Shown here piece by piece: positions 9,660 to 18,898 of a stretch of DNA of 64,000 nucleotides (its first letter is position 1; each line of letters starts with the position of its first letter). The stretch spans positions 1-64,000 of the forward strand of contig DFJS01000009.1 in assembly GCA_002373165.1 (NCBI GenBank). Direction: 5' to 3'. The notes under the pieces are model-generated. The model did not search any database and was not told the DNA's origin. It saw only the letters and a program-made list of their open reading frames with translations. The translations under genes and the position numbers were made by a program. The DNA is from Ruminococcus sp. UBA3665 (lineage in GTDB: Bacteria > Bacillota > Clostridia > Oscillospirales > Ruminococcaceae).

Positions 9660-11861
9660 ATGGCCAGACACAACCCCAAACATGAGAAAAGAAAAAAATC
9701 TCCGGAAGCCAGATCGGCTCCGAAAAAGAAATATAAGGCTGTCAAGCCCGAAGAACAGGCACAGTACAGCCGCAGAATCAAGACTTTTTTACAGATGACT
9801 GCCCGGAAACAGCTCAATCGGAACGAACTGGCACAGAAATGCCACAGCAAAAGAAATCCGGCCGCATATCAGGCCGCAGTGGAACAGCTTCTGAAAGAAG
9901 GCGTAATTCTGGAATCGCGCCAGAATTATAAGCTGTGTAATCAGGACGAGACATTCAAAGCCGAAACGGTAAGGCTTGCCGGGAATTTCGGATTTATCCG
10001 GGACGAGAACGGCACAGAGTATTTCGTGCCGGGAAAATATCTGCTTGGCAGCATGACCGGAGACAAAGTGCTTGCCCGGAATATCGAATCCCGGACAGGT
10101 TCGCCGGAAGCCGAAATTGTTTCTGTTCTGGAAGAATCCCAGCAGGCACGGCTTTCAGGCGTGATTGTCGCGACAGAATACGGCCTGTGTTTTCTGTCGA
10201 ACATTGCAGGTTCTCCCCTGCATATTGATTATAAGCAGAGCTGCGGCTACAAAATCGGCGATAAAGTGCTTGCCGAAGTCATCTACAGAGGCCAGCGGCA
10301 TATGGAGCATATTGTCAGGATTATTCTGAATTTTGGCAGTGCGGACAGCGCAGAAAACTGCATGAAAGCCCGGATTGCAGAACTGGATATTCCTGTGGAA
10401 TTCACAGAGCAGGTACAGCGCGAAGCCGTGAAAGTCTCCGCCGTAGGCGTAACGGAATTTGATATGCAGGGCAGAGCCGATTTGCGCGGCGAAGTGATTT
10501 TCACAATCGACGGCGCAAAGACAAAAGATATGGACGATGCCGTTTCTGTTAAAAAAAATCTGGAGACGGGAAATTATCTGCTTGGTGTGCATATTGCAGA
10601 TGTTTCGCATTATGTACGGCCTAACAGTCCGCTGGATGCAGAAGCCTTCCACAGAGGAACCAGCATTTACTATGCCGATCAGGTCATTCCCATGCTGCCG
10701 AAACAGCTTTCCAACGGAATTTGTTCTCTGAATCCGGGGGAAAACCGTCTGACTCTCTCGGCAAGAATGGAAATTTCTCCGGAAGGCGATCTGATAAGCT
10801 GGCGGTTTGAAAAATCAGTTATTTGTTCCAGAGTCAAAGGAGTTTATGAAGAATGCAATCAGATTCTGGAAAATACTGCCAGTTCTGCGCTTGAGGAAAA
10901 ATATCAGGAAGTCCGGGAAAGTCTGTTTTTATTATCTGAACTGACAGAGCAATTGGAACGCCGCCGGAAATTACGCGGTGCGCCGGAGCTGGAAAGTACA
11001 GAATCGGCCTTGCTGCTGGATGAAAACGGTCAGTGCATAGGTCTGGCACCCATCCGGCGCGGCCGGAGTGAAAGAATAATCGAAGCCTGTATGCTCTGTG
11101 CCAACGAAGCCGCCGCCAGAACGGCAAAAGAAAATCATATTCCGCTGGTATACCGTGTGCATGAGAATCCTTCTCCGGAACGGATTGCCGGTCTGAAAGA
11201 AATCATGCTGAAACTGAATCAGCAGGAATTGTTACTCAATCCGGAAGAAATTCAGCCGCGGGATATTCAAAAACTGCTGGATGATGCCAGGGATCAAGTT
11301 TACTATCCTGTGATTAATAATCTGACACTCCGTGCGATGGCAAAAGCAAAATACAGTGAAAAACCGCTGGGGCATTTTGGCCTTGCGCTGGCAGATTATG
11401 CACATTTTACTTCTCCGATCAGGCGTTATCCGGATCTGACAGTTCACAGAATTCTGAGTGATTTTCTGGACGGAGCCGATCAGGAATGGCTGACAAAGCG
11501 TTATCAGAAATTTACAGAGAATGCCGCACAGCGTTCGTCAGATACAGAAGTAAGGGCAGTTCAGTTGGAACGCGAAGCCGATGCCTGCTACACAGCAGAA
11601 TATATGCAGTCGCATGTCGGCGAGGTATTTCACGGAATTATTACCAGTATTACAGAATTCGGCATGTATGTGACACTGGATAACATGGCAGAAGGGCTTC
11701 TGCATATGCATGAGCTGCCGGCCGGCGAATATGAGACAGAAGAAGGCTGGTATATCCGCAATATTTTAAACGGGGAAGAATACCGGCTTGGTCAGGAACT
11801 GGAAGTTGTCTGCACCCGTGCGGATGTCAGCTCCGGGCATATTGATTTGTCACTTGCATGA
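9660..11861 (+). CDS. rnr: Ribonuclease R (3'-5' exoribonuclease)
   Basis: A 733-residue RNB-family exonuclease degrading structured RNA. Order: a very basic N-terminal tail (residues 1-40), a winged-helix/cold-shock region, then the RNB catalytic domain starting about residue 275 with FTIDGAKTKDMDDAV, whose aspartates bind the catalytic magnesium ions. FTSPIRRYPDLTVHR follows near residue 585, and a C-terminal S1 domain (VFHGIITSITEFGMYVTL) at about 655-730. AGGAGG sits 7 bp before the ATG. Length and domain order are standard for Firmicute RNase R. Confidence 0.95.
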   Translation: MARHNPKHEKRKKSPEARSAPKKKYKAVKPEEQAQYSRRIKTFLQMTARKQLNRNELAQKCHSKRNPAAYQAAVEQLLKEGVILESRQNYKLCNQDETFKAETVRLAGNFGFIRDENGTEYFVPGKYLLGSMTGDKVLARNIESRTGSPEAEIVSVLEESQQARLSGVIVATEYGLCFLSNIAGSPLHIDYKQSCGYKIGDKVLAEVIYRGQRHMEHIVRIILNFGSADSAENCMKARIAELDIPVEFTEQVQREAVKVSAVGVTEFDMQGRADLRGEVIFTIDGAKTKDMDDAVSVKKNLETGNYLLGVHIADVSHYVRPNSPLDAEAFHRGTSIYYADQVIPMLPKQLSNGICSLNPGENRLTLSARMEISPEGDLISWRFEKSVICSRVKGVYEECNQILENTASSALEEKYQEVRESLFLLSELTEQLERRRKLRGAPELESTESALLLDENGQCIGLAPIRRGRSERIIEACMLCANEAAARTAKENHIPLVYRVHENPSPERIAGLKEIMLKLNQQELLLNPEEIQPRDIQKLLDDARDQVYYPVINNLTLRAMAKAKYSEKPLGHFGLALADYAHFTSPIRRYPDLTVHRILSDFLDGADQEWLTKRYQKFTENAAQRSSDTEVRAVQLEREADACYTAEYMQSHVGEVFHGIITSITEFGMYVTLDNMAEGLLHMHELPAGEYETEEGWYIRNILNGEEYRLGQELEVVCTRADVSSGHIDLSLA

Positions 11862-11878
11862 AAACTATGTGAAAGTAC

Positions 11879-11907
11879 TTGCTATTCCGGAAAAAATATG
11901 CTAAAAT
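11879..11907 (+). promoter_or_regulatory. Promoter of the zinc-ribbon membrane protein operon
   Basis: TTGCTA (11879-11884) and TAAAAT (11902-11907) with 17 bp spacing, 35 bp before the next start codon. Confidence 0.65.
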
Positions 11908-11942
11908 AGAGATAGAAATAAAATAAGAGAGGAAGATGACGT

Positions 11943-12947
11943 ATGGGAAAATATACTGGCAGTCAGTGCATTATCTGTGGAAATTTTTTCCAGGATGAGG
12001 ATGAAATTGTCGTATGTCCGGACTGCGGTACGCCGTATCACAGAGCCTGTTATCAGACAGAAGGCCGCTGTATCAATACAGCCCTTCACGCCGTCGGCGG
12101 AAGCTGGCAGTCTGTTCAGAACGAACAGCGGCGGAGTCAGGGCGGGATTGAATGCAGTCACTGTGGCTATGTGAATTTTGCAGGAACGCAGACCTGTGCT
12201 TCCTGCGGACTGCCGCTGTTCCGGCCGGATGAAGAGGCAGAAAGCAGTGCCGTTTCAGAAGAAAATACTGCTTCTATGGGAATGCAGGAAGGTCAGCAGT
12301 ATTATTTTCAGTCTTCCGATCCGTGCTGCGGCATGTCGCCGGATTATGAGATAGAAGGCGAAAAGCTGGGGGATGTGGCAAATTTTGTGCAGACCAATAC
12401 GCTGTATTATATTCCCCTGTTCCGGCGGTTCAAAGAGACGGACAGAAAAATTTCATTTAATCTGCCCTGTGTTCTGTTTCCGTATTTTTATTTTGCAAAC
12501 CGCAAGATGTGGTTCATGACAATTTTAAGCGGCCTGATCTGGCTGCTCTGTTCGCTGCCGGATATGTTTCTTAATATGCTGGCGAGCCTTCAGGACAGTG
12601 CAAATATCCAGTCGATGCTTTCACTGGGAATGGAAATGCAGACAATTGAAAGAATGACCGAATTTCTGACAGCGCGCCAGCAGATGTTTGAACAGCTGCA
12701 AACGCCCCTGTTTTTCGTCCTGATGGCTTTCCGGGTTATTTTATGTTTATTCGGGAATTATTTATATTTCCGGTTTGTTTTGAAATCTGTCAGAAAAATC
12801 CGTGAAAATTCGCCTACGCTTACAGTCAGGAAAGCCCTGCTTTCAGCCGAAGGCGGCACAAATTTCTGGAATGTGCTTGGCTGCTGCGGATTATATTTCG
12901 GCGCGATATTTCTTCTTTCCATGATACTGACAGCAGTATCGCTATAA
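11943..12947 (+). CDS. Zinc-finger membrane protein (RING-like plus zinc ribbon, DUF2628-like)
   Basis: A 334-residue protein of unknown function. The N-terminus has a RING-like metal site: CIICG..F..EDEIVVCPDCGTPYHRACY..EGRC (residues 9-45). A second ribbon C.HCG...FAG...C.SCG follows at about 72-92. The C-terminal half has three to four membrane segments with short loops, as in DUF2628 proteins. It has its own promoter and starts a likely three-gene unit with the CPBP protease and SDR genes. A role in membrane-protein quality control is speculation. Confidence 0.7.
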   Translation: MGKYTGSQCIICGNFFQDEDEIVVCPDCGTPYHRACYQTEGRCINTALHAVGGSWQSVQNEQRRSQGGIECSHCGYVNFAGTQTCASCGLPLFRPDEEAESSAVSEENTASMGMQEGQQYYFQSSDPCCGMSPDYEIEGEKLGDVANFVQTNTLYYIPLFRRFKETDRKISFNLPCVLFPYFYFANRKMWFMTILSGLIWLLCSLPDMFLNMLASLQDSANIQSMLSLGMEMQTIERMTEFLTARQQMFEQLQTPLFFVLMAFRVILCLFGNYLYFRFVLKSVRKIRENSPTLTVRKALLSAEGGTNFWNVLGCCGLYFGAIFLLSMILTAVSL

Positions 12948-12970
12948 ATCATTCGGGAGATTAAGAAAAT

Positions 12971-13948
12971 ATGAAAATTTATCAGGAATATCCGCTGAAC
13001 GGCATTGTCCGCGAACCGGAAGTATTTCGCACACCTAAGAATATTATATTGCAGATTTTGATTTTTGCGGCAGTATTTCTGGTGGTAGAGATTGCCGAAA
13101 GCTTTGGCATGGTGATCGGGGTAATGCCGCGGCTGATGGAATGGGCACGGCAGGAAATAGCCGAAACGGGAAATCTGACAACTGAAATGATGACGGAAAA
13201 ATTAAATACTTTGCTGCTGGATCCGTCGCTGACGTATGTCATGCTGCTGGCGACCGGACTGGGGACACTGACGGTATTATTTTTCTGTCGTGTCATAGAA
13301 GGCCGTAAGCTCCGGACTCTGGGTTTTTTGAAAGAAAAAGCAGGAATACAGTATCTTGCAGGCTTAGGCATTGGCTTTCTGATGTTTTCTGCCGTAGTGG
13401 GACTGACATATCTGTGCGGCGGCTTGCAGTTTGAAGGCTATTCAGGATTTTCATGGATGCTGCTGATTACACTGCTGGGGTACGGCATTCAGGGCATGAG
13501 CGAGGAAGTTATCTGCCGCGGCTATTTCATGACGACTGTCATGCGGCATCATTCTGTATGGCTGGCGATCGGCCTGAACTCGTTATTTTTCGGCATCATG
13601 CACGGAGCGAACGCAGGGTTTTCGCTGTTTGCGCTGATAAATCTGATTTTATATGCCGTCATGATTTCGCTTTATGTACTCCGGACAAATTCGCTGTGGG
13701 GAGCCTGTGCGATACACAGCATCTGGAATTTTTCGCAGGGCAATTTTTACGGTCTGCCTGTCAGCGGAATTGATTCCGGCGACAGTGTATTCCGGATGTC
13801 GCTGAGTGGTTCGGCTTTCATCAACGGCGGTGATTTCGGCCTGGAAGCAGGACTTCCGACAACAATCGTGATGAGTGCGGTGATTTGTATTTTATTATTT
13901 GTGCCTCTGCCTTTTTTAGACAGAAAAAACGGAGAAGCAGAAGCATGA
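12971..13948 (+). CDS. CPBP family intramembrane metalloprotease
   Basis: A 325-residue membrane protein with eight or so hydrophobic segments and the three CPBP (Abi/CAAX protease) motifs: SEEVICRGYF (about residue 176, catalytic Glu-Glu and Arg), FFGIMHGAN (His), and HSIWNF (His/Asn). Bacterial members cleave membrane substrates or process peptides; the substrate is unknown. Its stop overlaps the start of the SDR gene (ATGA), so the two are co-translated. Confidence 0.88.
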   Translation: MKIYQEYPLNGIVREPEVFRTPKNIILQILIFAAVFLVVEIAESFGMVIGVMPRLMEWARQEIAETGNLTTEMMTEKLNTLLLDPSLTYVMLLATGLGTLTVLFFCRVIEGRKLRTLGFLKEKAGIQYLAGLGIGFLMFSAVVGLTYLCGGLQFEGYSGFSWMLLITLLGYGIQGMSEEVICRGYFMTTVMRHHSVWLAIGLNSLFFGIMHGANAGFSLFALINLILYAVMISLYVLRTNSLWGACAIHSIWNFSQGNFYGLPVSGIDSGDSVFRMSLSGSAFINGGDFGLEAGLPTTIVMSAVICILLFVPLPFLDRKNGEAEA

Positions 13949-14661
13949 AAACAGTATTGATTACCGGCGCAGGCGGCGGAATTGGTTCGGCAATTGCAAA
14001 GGCATTTGCACAGGAAGGATATTTTCCTGTTCTGCATTATCATCACAGTCAGGCGCAGGCGGAACAGCTTGCCGAAACACTGCACGGCATGGCAGTTCAG
14101 GCAGATTTATCAGAAATTTCAGAAATTGAAAAGATGACCTGTCAGGTTTTGAAAGAAACAGGTCATCTTGATATACTGGTGAACAATGCAGGGATGAGTA
14201 TATCCGGTTTACTGACGGATATTTCCCCGGAAATGCGCCAAAAGCTGTTTTCCGTGAATGTACTGGGGGCAATCGAATGCACCAGATTGTTTTTGCCGTC
14301 GATGGTTCACAGAAAATCGGGCTGTATTCTGAATATCAGTTCGATGTGGGGACAGGCAGGAGCATCTTGTGAAGTAGATTATTCCGCCTCGAAAGCGGCC
14401 CTGATAGGGTTTACAAAGGCACTGGCGCAGGAAGTGGGACTAAGCGGCATTCGCGTGAACTGCATCGCGCCGGGAGTGATTCAGACCAGAATGCTGGATT
14501 GCTATGATGCGCAGACATTGTCGGAACTTGCCGGAGAAACGCCGCTGAACCGCCTGGGAACGCCGGAAGATATTGCACAGGCGGCAGTATTTTTATGCAG
14601 TGAAAAGGCCGGCTTCATCACGGGTCAGATTCTGGGCGTGAACGGAGGGTTTGTGCTGTAA
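13945..14661 (+). CDS. Short-chain dehydrogenase/reductase (FabG-like)
   Basis: A 238-residue classical SDR. The cofactor motif TGAGGGIG is at residues 6-13, NNAG at about 80, the catalytic Ser in ISS around 133, the YSASK Tyr-Lys pair at about 146-150, and the C-terminal ITGQILGVNGGFVL is typical of the FabG/3-oxoacyl reductase branch. The Asn-Ser-Tyr-Lys tetrad is complete, so it should be active with NAD(P)H. It is not beside fatty-acid genes; the context (CPBP protease) does not reveal the substrate. The ATG at 13945 overlaps the preceding stop. Confidence 0.85.
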   Translation: MKTVLITGAGGGIGSAIAKAFAQEGYFPVLHYHHSQAQAEQLAETLHGMAVQADLSEISEIEKMTCQVLKETGHLDILVNNAGMSISGLLTDISPEMRQKLFSVNVLGAIECTRLFLPSMVHRKSGCILNISSMWGQAGASCEVDYSASKAALIGFTKALAQEVGLSGIRVNCIAPGVIQTRMLDCYDAQTLSELAGETPLNRLGTPEDIAQAAVFLCSEKAGFITGQILGVNGGFVL

Positions 14662-14685
14662 ATTTGGGACTGCATGACAGAACAG

Positions 14686-14720
14686 AATCCCCTTTCCGGT
14701 TTGGAAAGGGGGTTTATTTT
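14686..14720. terminator. Bidirectional terminator
   Basis: CCCCTTTCC (14689-14697) pairs with GGAAAGGGG (14703-14711); TTTATTTTATTT follows on the plus strand. It separates the convergent SDR and DUF896 genes. Confidence 0.85.
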
Positions 14721-14916
14721 ATTTGCCGAGTTTATGTTTCTTGCCGTTTTCGTCCATAATATAAGTATGTTCGAGCTGCTGTGTCAGATTTCTGCGGAAT
14801 TCGGCGCGGTACTGACTTCGCAGATGTTCCTGTTCTTTTTTCTCGTCATTGGTGAGGCCTTCGGCCTTGGATTTGCGGGCGAGTTCGTTAATTCGCTGAA
14901 TGAGTTTCTGTTCCAA
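14719..14916 (-). CDS. DUF896 family protein (YnzC-like)
   Basis: A 65-residue protein that begins at a TTG codon (LEQKLIQRINELARKSK) preceded by CAGGAG nine bases upstream. It shows the DUF896 pattern: INELARKSKAEGLTNDEK.EQ..LR..Y...FR.N...QLE. The fold in characterised members is a short helical hairpin; function is unclear, with links to SOS-type stress in Bacillus (YneB/YnzC operon). It is monocistronic here and lies downstream of the deoD terminator. Confidence 0.85.
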   Translation of the reverse strand: MEQKLIQRINELARKSKAEGLTNDEKKEQEHLRSQYRAEFRRNLTQQLEHTYIMDENGKKHKLGK

Positions 14917-14932
14917 AAAAATCACACTCCTG

Positions 14933-14965
14933 AAAAAAAGGCAGCGATGGGGAGAAACCATCGCT
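14933..14965 (-). terminator. Terminator downstream of deoD
   Basis: AGCGATGG (14943-14950) pairs with CCATCGCT (14958-14965); read on the minus strand the stem is followed by a run of T (14933-14940). Confidence 0.75.
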
Positions 14966-15126
14966 TTCATGAAGAAATAAATCAAAATAATGGGGGGAAT
15001 TGGGGGATTAAAAAAATCAATTCAACTCACATGATAAAACTTAAGGGGGGGAATTTCTTAATCCTCTTATAGTATACCCCGGAAAGCTTAAAGAAATCTT
15101 AAAGCGATGAAAAATTTTTTAAATTT
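14966..15126. other. Non-coding spacer with poly-G tracts
   Basis: This spacer downstream of deoD contains GGGGGG (14992-14997), GGGGG (15002-15006) and GGGGGGG (15045-15051) in otherwise AT-rich DNA. I can support no gene here. On the deoD transcript these would be C runs. Confidence 0.5.
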
Positions 15127-15834
15127 TTATAACTGCACAGCAGTTTCCAGTGCAAGGCGCATCATACTGGTGAATCCTGTCTGACGTTCTTCGGCAGAGG
15201 TGAATTCATGTCGGAGCGGACAGTCAGAAACAGTACAGATACACAGAGCTTCTTTTCCTTCTCTGGCGGCATTCATATAGAGGGCAGCAGATTCCATTTC
15301 GATGCCGAGCACATGCATTTTTGCCCACAGTTCGAGGGAATTGGCATCATCATAGAACATATCGCTGCAAAACAGATTTCCTGTCTTGACGGGGATTTCG
15401 AGTTTCTGAGCCGTATCGGCAGCAGTTTTGAGAAGCCGGAAAGAAGCAATCGGCGCATAAGTTCCGGGCAGGTGGTACTGTGCCGCAAAATTGGAATTGG
15501 TACAGGAAGCCTGACCGAGAATCACGTCTCTCAGCTTGACGGCCGGGTCAATGCCGCCTGCGGTACCGATGCGGATAATACTCTTGACATTGAAGAAATG
15601 AAATAATTCATAAGAATAGATGCCAATGGAAGGGATTCCCATACCGCTGCCCTGTACGGAGACGGGAACGCCCTGATAAGTACCTGTATAGCCCAGCATA
15701 CCGCGGATTTCGTTGACACAGACGGGCTGATCGAGATAAGTTTCGGCGATGAATTTAGCTCTCAGGGGGTCGCCCGGCATGAGGACAACGGGAGCATAAT
15801 CGCCTTTTTTGCCTTGCAGATGCGGAGTAGACAT
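15127..15834 (-). CDS. deoD: Purine nucleoside phosphorylase (DeoD type)
   Basis: A 235-residue hexameric-type PNP that converts purine (deoxy)ribonucleosides and phosphate to base plus (deoxy)ribose 1-phosphate. Seen: MSTPHLQGKKGDYAPVVLMPGDPLRAK (phosphate-binding GDPLRA), GMGIPSIGIYSYEL, RIGTAGG, GIEMESAALY (ribose binding Glu-Met-Glu) and CTVSD (catalytic Asp) in the expected order. AAAGGAGG precedes the ATG, and the gene has a strong private promoter. Confidence 0.96.
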   Translation of the reverse strand: MSTPHLQGKKGDYAPVVLMPGDPLRAKFIAETYLDQPVCVNEIRGMLGYTGTYQGVPVSVQGSGMGIPSIGIYSYELFHFFNVKSIIRIGTAGGIDPAVKLRDVILGQASCTNSNFAAQYHLPGTYAPIASFRLLKTAADTAQKLEIPVKTGNLFCSDMFYDDANSLELWAKMHVLGIEMESAALYMNAAREGKEALCICTVSDCPLRHEFTSAEERQTGFTSMMRLALETAVQL

Positions 15835-15871
15835 AGAGAAAAACCTCCTTTAAAAATAATTCTGTAATTTC

Positions 15872-15900
15872 ATGATAGCATATTTCAGGGGATTTGTCAA
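15872..15900 (-). promoter_or_regulatory. Promoter of deoD
   Basis: Minus-strand TTGACA (15900-15895) and TATCAT (15877-15872) with 17 bp spacing. The -35 box directly abuts the terminator of the upstream gene. Confidence 0.85.
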
Positions 15901-15901
15901 C

Positions 15902-15935
15902 AAAAAAATCCGGCAGAACAGAAATCCGCCGGATT
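15902..15935 (-). terminator. Terminator of the gene at 15944
   Basis: AATCCGGC (15907-15914) pairs with GCCGGATT (15928-15935); on the minus strand the stem runs into seven T. It is 31/34 identical to the terminator at 16456-16489. Confidence 0.85.
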
Positions 15936-15943
15936 GGGATTAA

Positions 15944-16378
15944 TTATTTTCTGGCATCATCAAGAAGCTTCTGGAATTCTGCCTTTTCTTCAGGCGTTTT
16001 GGCATAGCGCATCATAGCGCGCTGAAAGACTTCTTCGGGAGAAGATTTTTTATATTCCTGCAGTACAGCAGCAATCTGATTTCTGAAATCTGTAGGAAGG
16101 GCAGTATTTCCGGTCAGTGAAGCAAGATAAGCGAATTCAGCGGCTTCTCTTGCCTCTGAAAGAGCATCCTGTTCTTCACTGCTGAATGTATCGGGAGCCT
16201 GTTCCTGTTTTTCATCAGCTTTGCGGAATTTGATAAAATACGCACGGTCAGCGGGTCGGAGCAATTGTTCATATTCCTGGCGTGACTGTCTCACGAGCTG
16301 ATCCATTTTTTCGCCGATTTTGAACGAATTAATGCCGCTTTTAATCAGATCGCCCATCATTTTCAGTTCTTCAAACAT
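15944..16378 (-). CDS. Conserved hypothetical helical protein
   Basis: A 144-residue, highly charged, mostly helical soluble protein (MFEELKMMGDLIKSGINSFKIGEKMDQLV at the N-terminus, EEVFQRAMMRYAKTPEEKAEFQKLLDDARK at the C-terminus). There are no cysteines, no membrane segment and no motif I recognise; a loose likeness to YlbF/YmcA-type helical proteins is not enough to assign it. It has a near-perfect promoter and its own terminator, so it is probably well expressed. Confidence 0.6.
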   Translation of the reverse strand: MFEELKMMGDLIKSGINSFKIGEKMDQLVRQSRQEYEQLLRPADRAYFIKFRKADEKQEQAPDTFSSEEQDALSEAREAAEFAYLASLTGNTALPTDFRNQIAAVLQEYKKSSPEEVFQRAMMRYAKTPEEKAEFQKLLDDARK

Positions 16379-16415
16379 AAAGAAGCACCTGCTTTCATAA
16401 AAATAATTTATTTTA

Positions 16416-16444
16416 TTATATCATAGTATATTATATTTGTCAAG
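16416..16444 (-). promoter_or_regulatory. Promoter of the gene at 15944
   Basis: Minus-strand TTGACA (16444-16439), 17 bp, TATAAT (16421-16416). Confidence 0.85.
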
Positions 16445-16455
16445 CAGTTTTGAAT

Positions 16456-16489
16456 AAAAAAATCCGGCAGATCAGAAACCTGCCGGATT
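16456..16489 (-). terminator. Terminator of secDF
   Basis: AATCCGGCAG (16461-16470) pairs with CTGCCGGATT (16480-16489) with seven T after the stem on the minus strand. Confidence 0.87.
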
Positions 16490-16497
16490 GAAATTTT

Positions 16498-18819
16498 TTA
16501 CTTGACAGCCACATCTTTGATAGTTTTGTTTCCGAGATGTTCATTCCACCAGACCCAGAGTGTCGGCGCGATGCATTGGGAAGAATAAGTACCGGCAATC
16601 AGACCGAAGGTCATAGGAACGGAGAAGCTCAGAATACTGTTGACGTTGAAGACAAAAGCAACTATGCTGATAATAATCATAGTAGAAACTGTTGTAATGG
16701 AAGTTCTCAGCGAACGGCGCATAGTCTGGCTTGCGCTGTAATTGACAAGTTCAGCAACAGTAGATTCTTTTTTCATGAGTCTTTCATTTTCACGGATTCT
16801 GTCATAGACGATAATTGTATTATTGATGGAATAGCCGAAGATTGTCAGTACAACGGCCATAAAATTGGAATCGATTTCAAAGCCGCACAGGACAAAGCTT
16901 CCGTAAGTGATGATAATATCATGCAGCAGTGTGATGATTGTGAAAATACCAGCCGACCAGCCGCTGATTTTCTTGAATCGCAGAGCAATATAGATAATCA
17001 GCAGAACAGCCGCAAAGACAACAGCGACAATGCATTTTGCGAAGAACTCACGGCCGGAAGAGGGGCTGACATCATTGCTTTCCAGTTCCTGGATATGATT
17101 ATCCGGATAAGTCTGGAGCATGACATTCAGCATATTTTCCTGCTGTTCGAGGGTCAGGCTCTGGTCATAGCTGAAAGAAACAGTCAGGATATTGGTATCT
17201 GCATCGAAGCTCTCGCCTTTCTGGAGAGTAACGGGCGTATTGAGAATGCCTTCAATTTCAGACTGGCAGGCAGTTTCGTTAAGATCGCCTGTATAAGAAT
17301 AAGAAACGATAGTACCGCCCTTGAAGTCGATGGAAACTTCCACGCCGATAAAAGTAGTACAGATAGAGAGTACAACCAGCACGGCAGAGATGATAAAGAA
17401 TTTTTTCTTGTTTTCGCTGAAATGGAGCAGTTTTGCTTCTTTGAATTTGCCTTCTGTATAATTGAAGAGCGCAGGTTTCTGGAAAGCCTTGAATCTTGCA
17501 AGAGAGAAGGTCATCAGTCTTGCGGCGAACACGCCCATGATAAAGTTGAGGATAACGCCCATAATCAGGGTAAAGCCGAAAGAATAGATAAAGCCTTCTG
17601 TCGTTGCGCCGAAGAAGTAGAAGATAGTAGCATTCAGGAATTTCGTAATAGGATTATCAGTACCGAATGCGCCCATCAGGATAAGAGCAACAATAGCAAG
17701 TGTCAGGTTACCGTCAAGGATGGCAGAAAAGGCATTGGAATAGCCTGCTTTCAGAGAAGATTCAATTGATTTTCCTCTTGCGAGTTCTTCTCTGATACGT
17801 TCGGCAGTGATGATATTACAGTCCACACCCATGCCGACGGAAAGGATAATACCGGCAATACCGGGAATAGTAAGTGTCGAGCTTGGCATAAAGCCGAACC
17901 ATCCGGAAACACCGGCCAGCATACCGGCTACTTGACCGATCAGGCCGATGACAGCCACAAAGCCGGGCAGTCTGTACAGAACCAGCATATAGACGCAGAT
18001 AAAGGCCAGCGCAATCAGACCGCTGAGAACCATTGCATACAGCGCACCGGAACCCAGTGTGGGAGAAAGGGTTTTCGTACTGGTAGAATGCAGAGAGAAC
18101 GGCAGTGCGCCGGAAGTAATCTGATCGGCAAGCTGTTTTGCAGAATCAGCAGTAAAATTGCCGGAAATCACAGCCTCGCCGCTTGAGATTGCTTCGTTAA
18201 CAGTTGCATTGGAGATGCAGGTTTCGTCCATCCAGATAGAGATATAGCCGTTATTGGCAGCCTGTGCGGCAGTAGCTGTTGCAAAGGCTTCTTTTCCGGA
18301 ATCGTTGAATTTCAGCTGTACGACCCACTGATCATTCTGCTGATCATAGCCGGGCGAAGCAGTATCCACGCTGGAGCCTGTCAGAATAACATCGCCTGTA
18401 ATATCAGAGCCATAGCGGAATGTCAGTTCGGACATCTGGCCCAATTCATTGACAGCAGCGGCCGGGTCGAAGTTTTCTTCGCCGGACTGCCACGGAAAGC
18501 GGACGATAATGCGGTTATTATTATAATCCACATAAGTTTCGCTGTCGTTGATGCTCAGGTTTGTGAGTCGCAGTTTGATGACCTGCAAAGCAGCATCCAT
18601 CTGGTCGCTGGTAATTTCCTGGTCTTCCTGATCGGGTTCAAAAGTGACATCCACGCCGCCCTGGATGTCAATACCAAGACGGATATCTTCCAGACTGTGC
18701 ACCCATGTATGCTTGATATCGCCGTTATAGGTTGCCACGCCGAACACGGTAGTGAGGGCGAAGGCGAGAATCAGCACAAAGACGACAAAGAAGACGGGTT
18801 TTCCGATTCGTTTGTTCAC
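16498..18819 (-). CDS. secDF: Fused protein translocase subunit SecDF
   Basis: A 773-residue natural fusion of SecD and SecF, RND-fold proteins that use the proton gradient to pull exported proteins across the membrane. SecD half: TM1 near residue 10-30, DIRLGIDIQGGVDV and a long periplasmic-type domain to about 250, then five TMs with GMGVDCNIITAERIREEL. SecF half: starts about 440 with FKAFQKP, has SIDFKGGTIVSYSY, then TMs with GYSINNTIIVYDRIRE. The GTG start has AGGAGG ten bases upstream. A single polypeptide is common in Firmicutes, whereas many Clostridia have separate genes. Confidence 0.95.
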   Translation of the reverse strand: MNKRIGKPVFFVVFVLILAFALTTVFGVATYNGDIKHTWVHSLEDIRLGIDIQGGVDVTFEPDQEDQEITSDQMDAALQVIKLRLTNLSINDSETYVDYNNNRIIVRFPWQSGEENFDPAAAVNELGQMSELTFRYGSDITGDVILTGSSVDTASPGYDQQNDQWVVQLKFNDSGKEAFATATAAQAANNGYISIWMDETCISNATVNEAISSGEAVISGNFTADSAKQLADQITSGALPFSLHSTSTKTLSPTLGSGALYAMVLSGLIALAFICVYMLVLYRLPGFVAVIGLIGQVAGMLAGVSGWFGFMPSSTLTIPGIAGIILSVGMGVDCNIITAERIREELARGKSIESSLKAGYSNAFSAILDGNLTLAIVALILMGAFGTDNPITKFLNATIFYFFGATTEGFIYSFGFTLIMGVILNFIMGVFAARLMTFSLARFKAFQKPALFNYTEGKFKEAKLLHFSENKKKFFIISAVLVVLSICTTFIGVEVSIDFKGGTIVSYSYTGDLNETACQSEIEGILNTPVTLQKGESFDADTNILTVSFSYDQSLTLEQQENMLNVMLQTYPDNHIQELESNDVSPSSGREFFAKCIVAVVFAAVLLIIYIALRFKKISGWSAGIFTIITLLHDIIITYGSFVLCGFEIDSNFMAVVLTIFGYSINNTIIVYDRIRENERLMKKESTVAELVNYSASQTMRRSLRTSITTVSTMIIISIVAFVFNVNSILSFSVPMTFGLIAGTYSSQCIAPTLWVWWNEHLGNKTIKDVAVK

Positions 18820-18898
18820 GTGTGAGTTACCTCCTGTTTTCTCTTATTTTTTGGGGATTTTGATAAGAATCAGCCGATTTTTCACGACAATCATAAAT

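Noticed and set aside
14674..15072. A 132-codon plus-strand frame downstream of the SDR gene
   Set aside because: It is antisense to the DUF896 gene, crosses two terminators and has no ribosome site.
16537..17769. A 410-codon open frame on the plus strand inside secDF
   Set aside because: It is antisense to a well-supported secDF gene, has no ribosome site and its translation has no domain pattern; shadow of codon bias.
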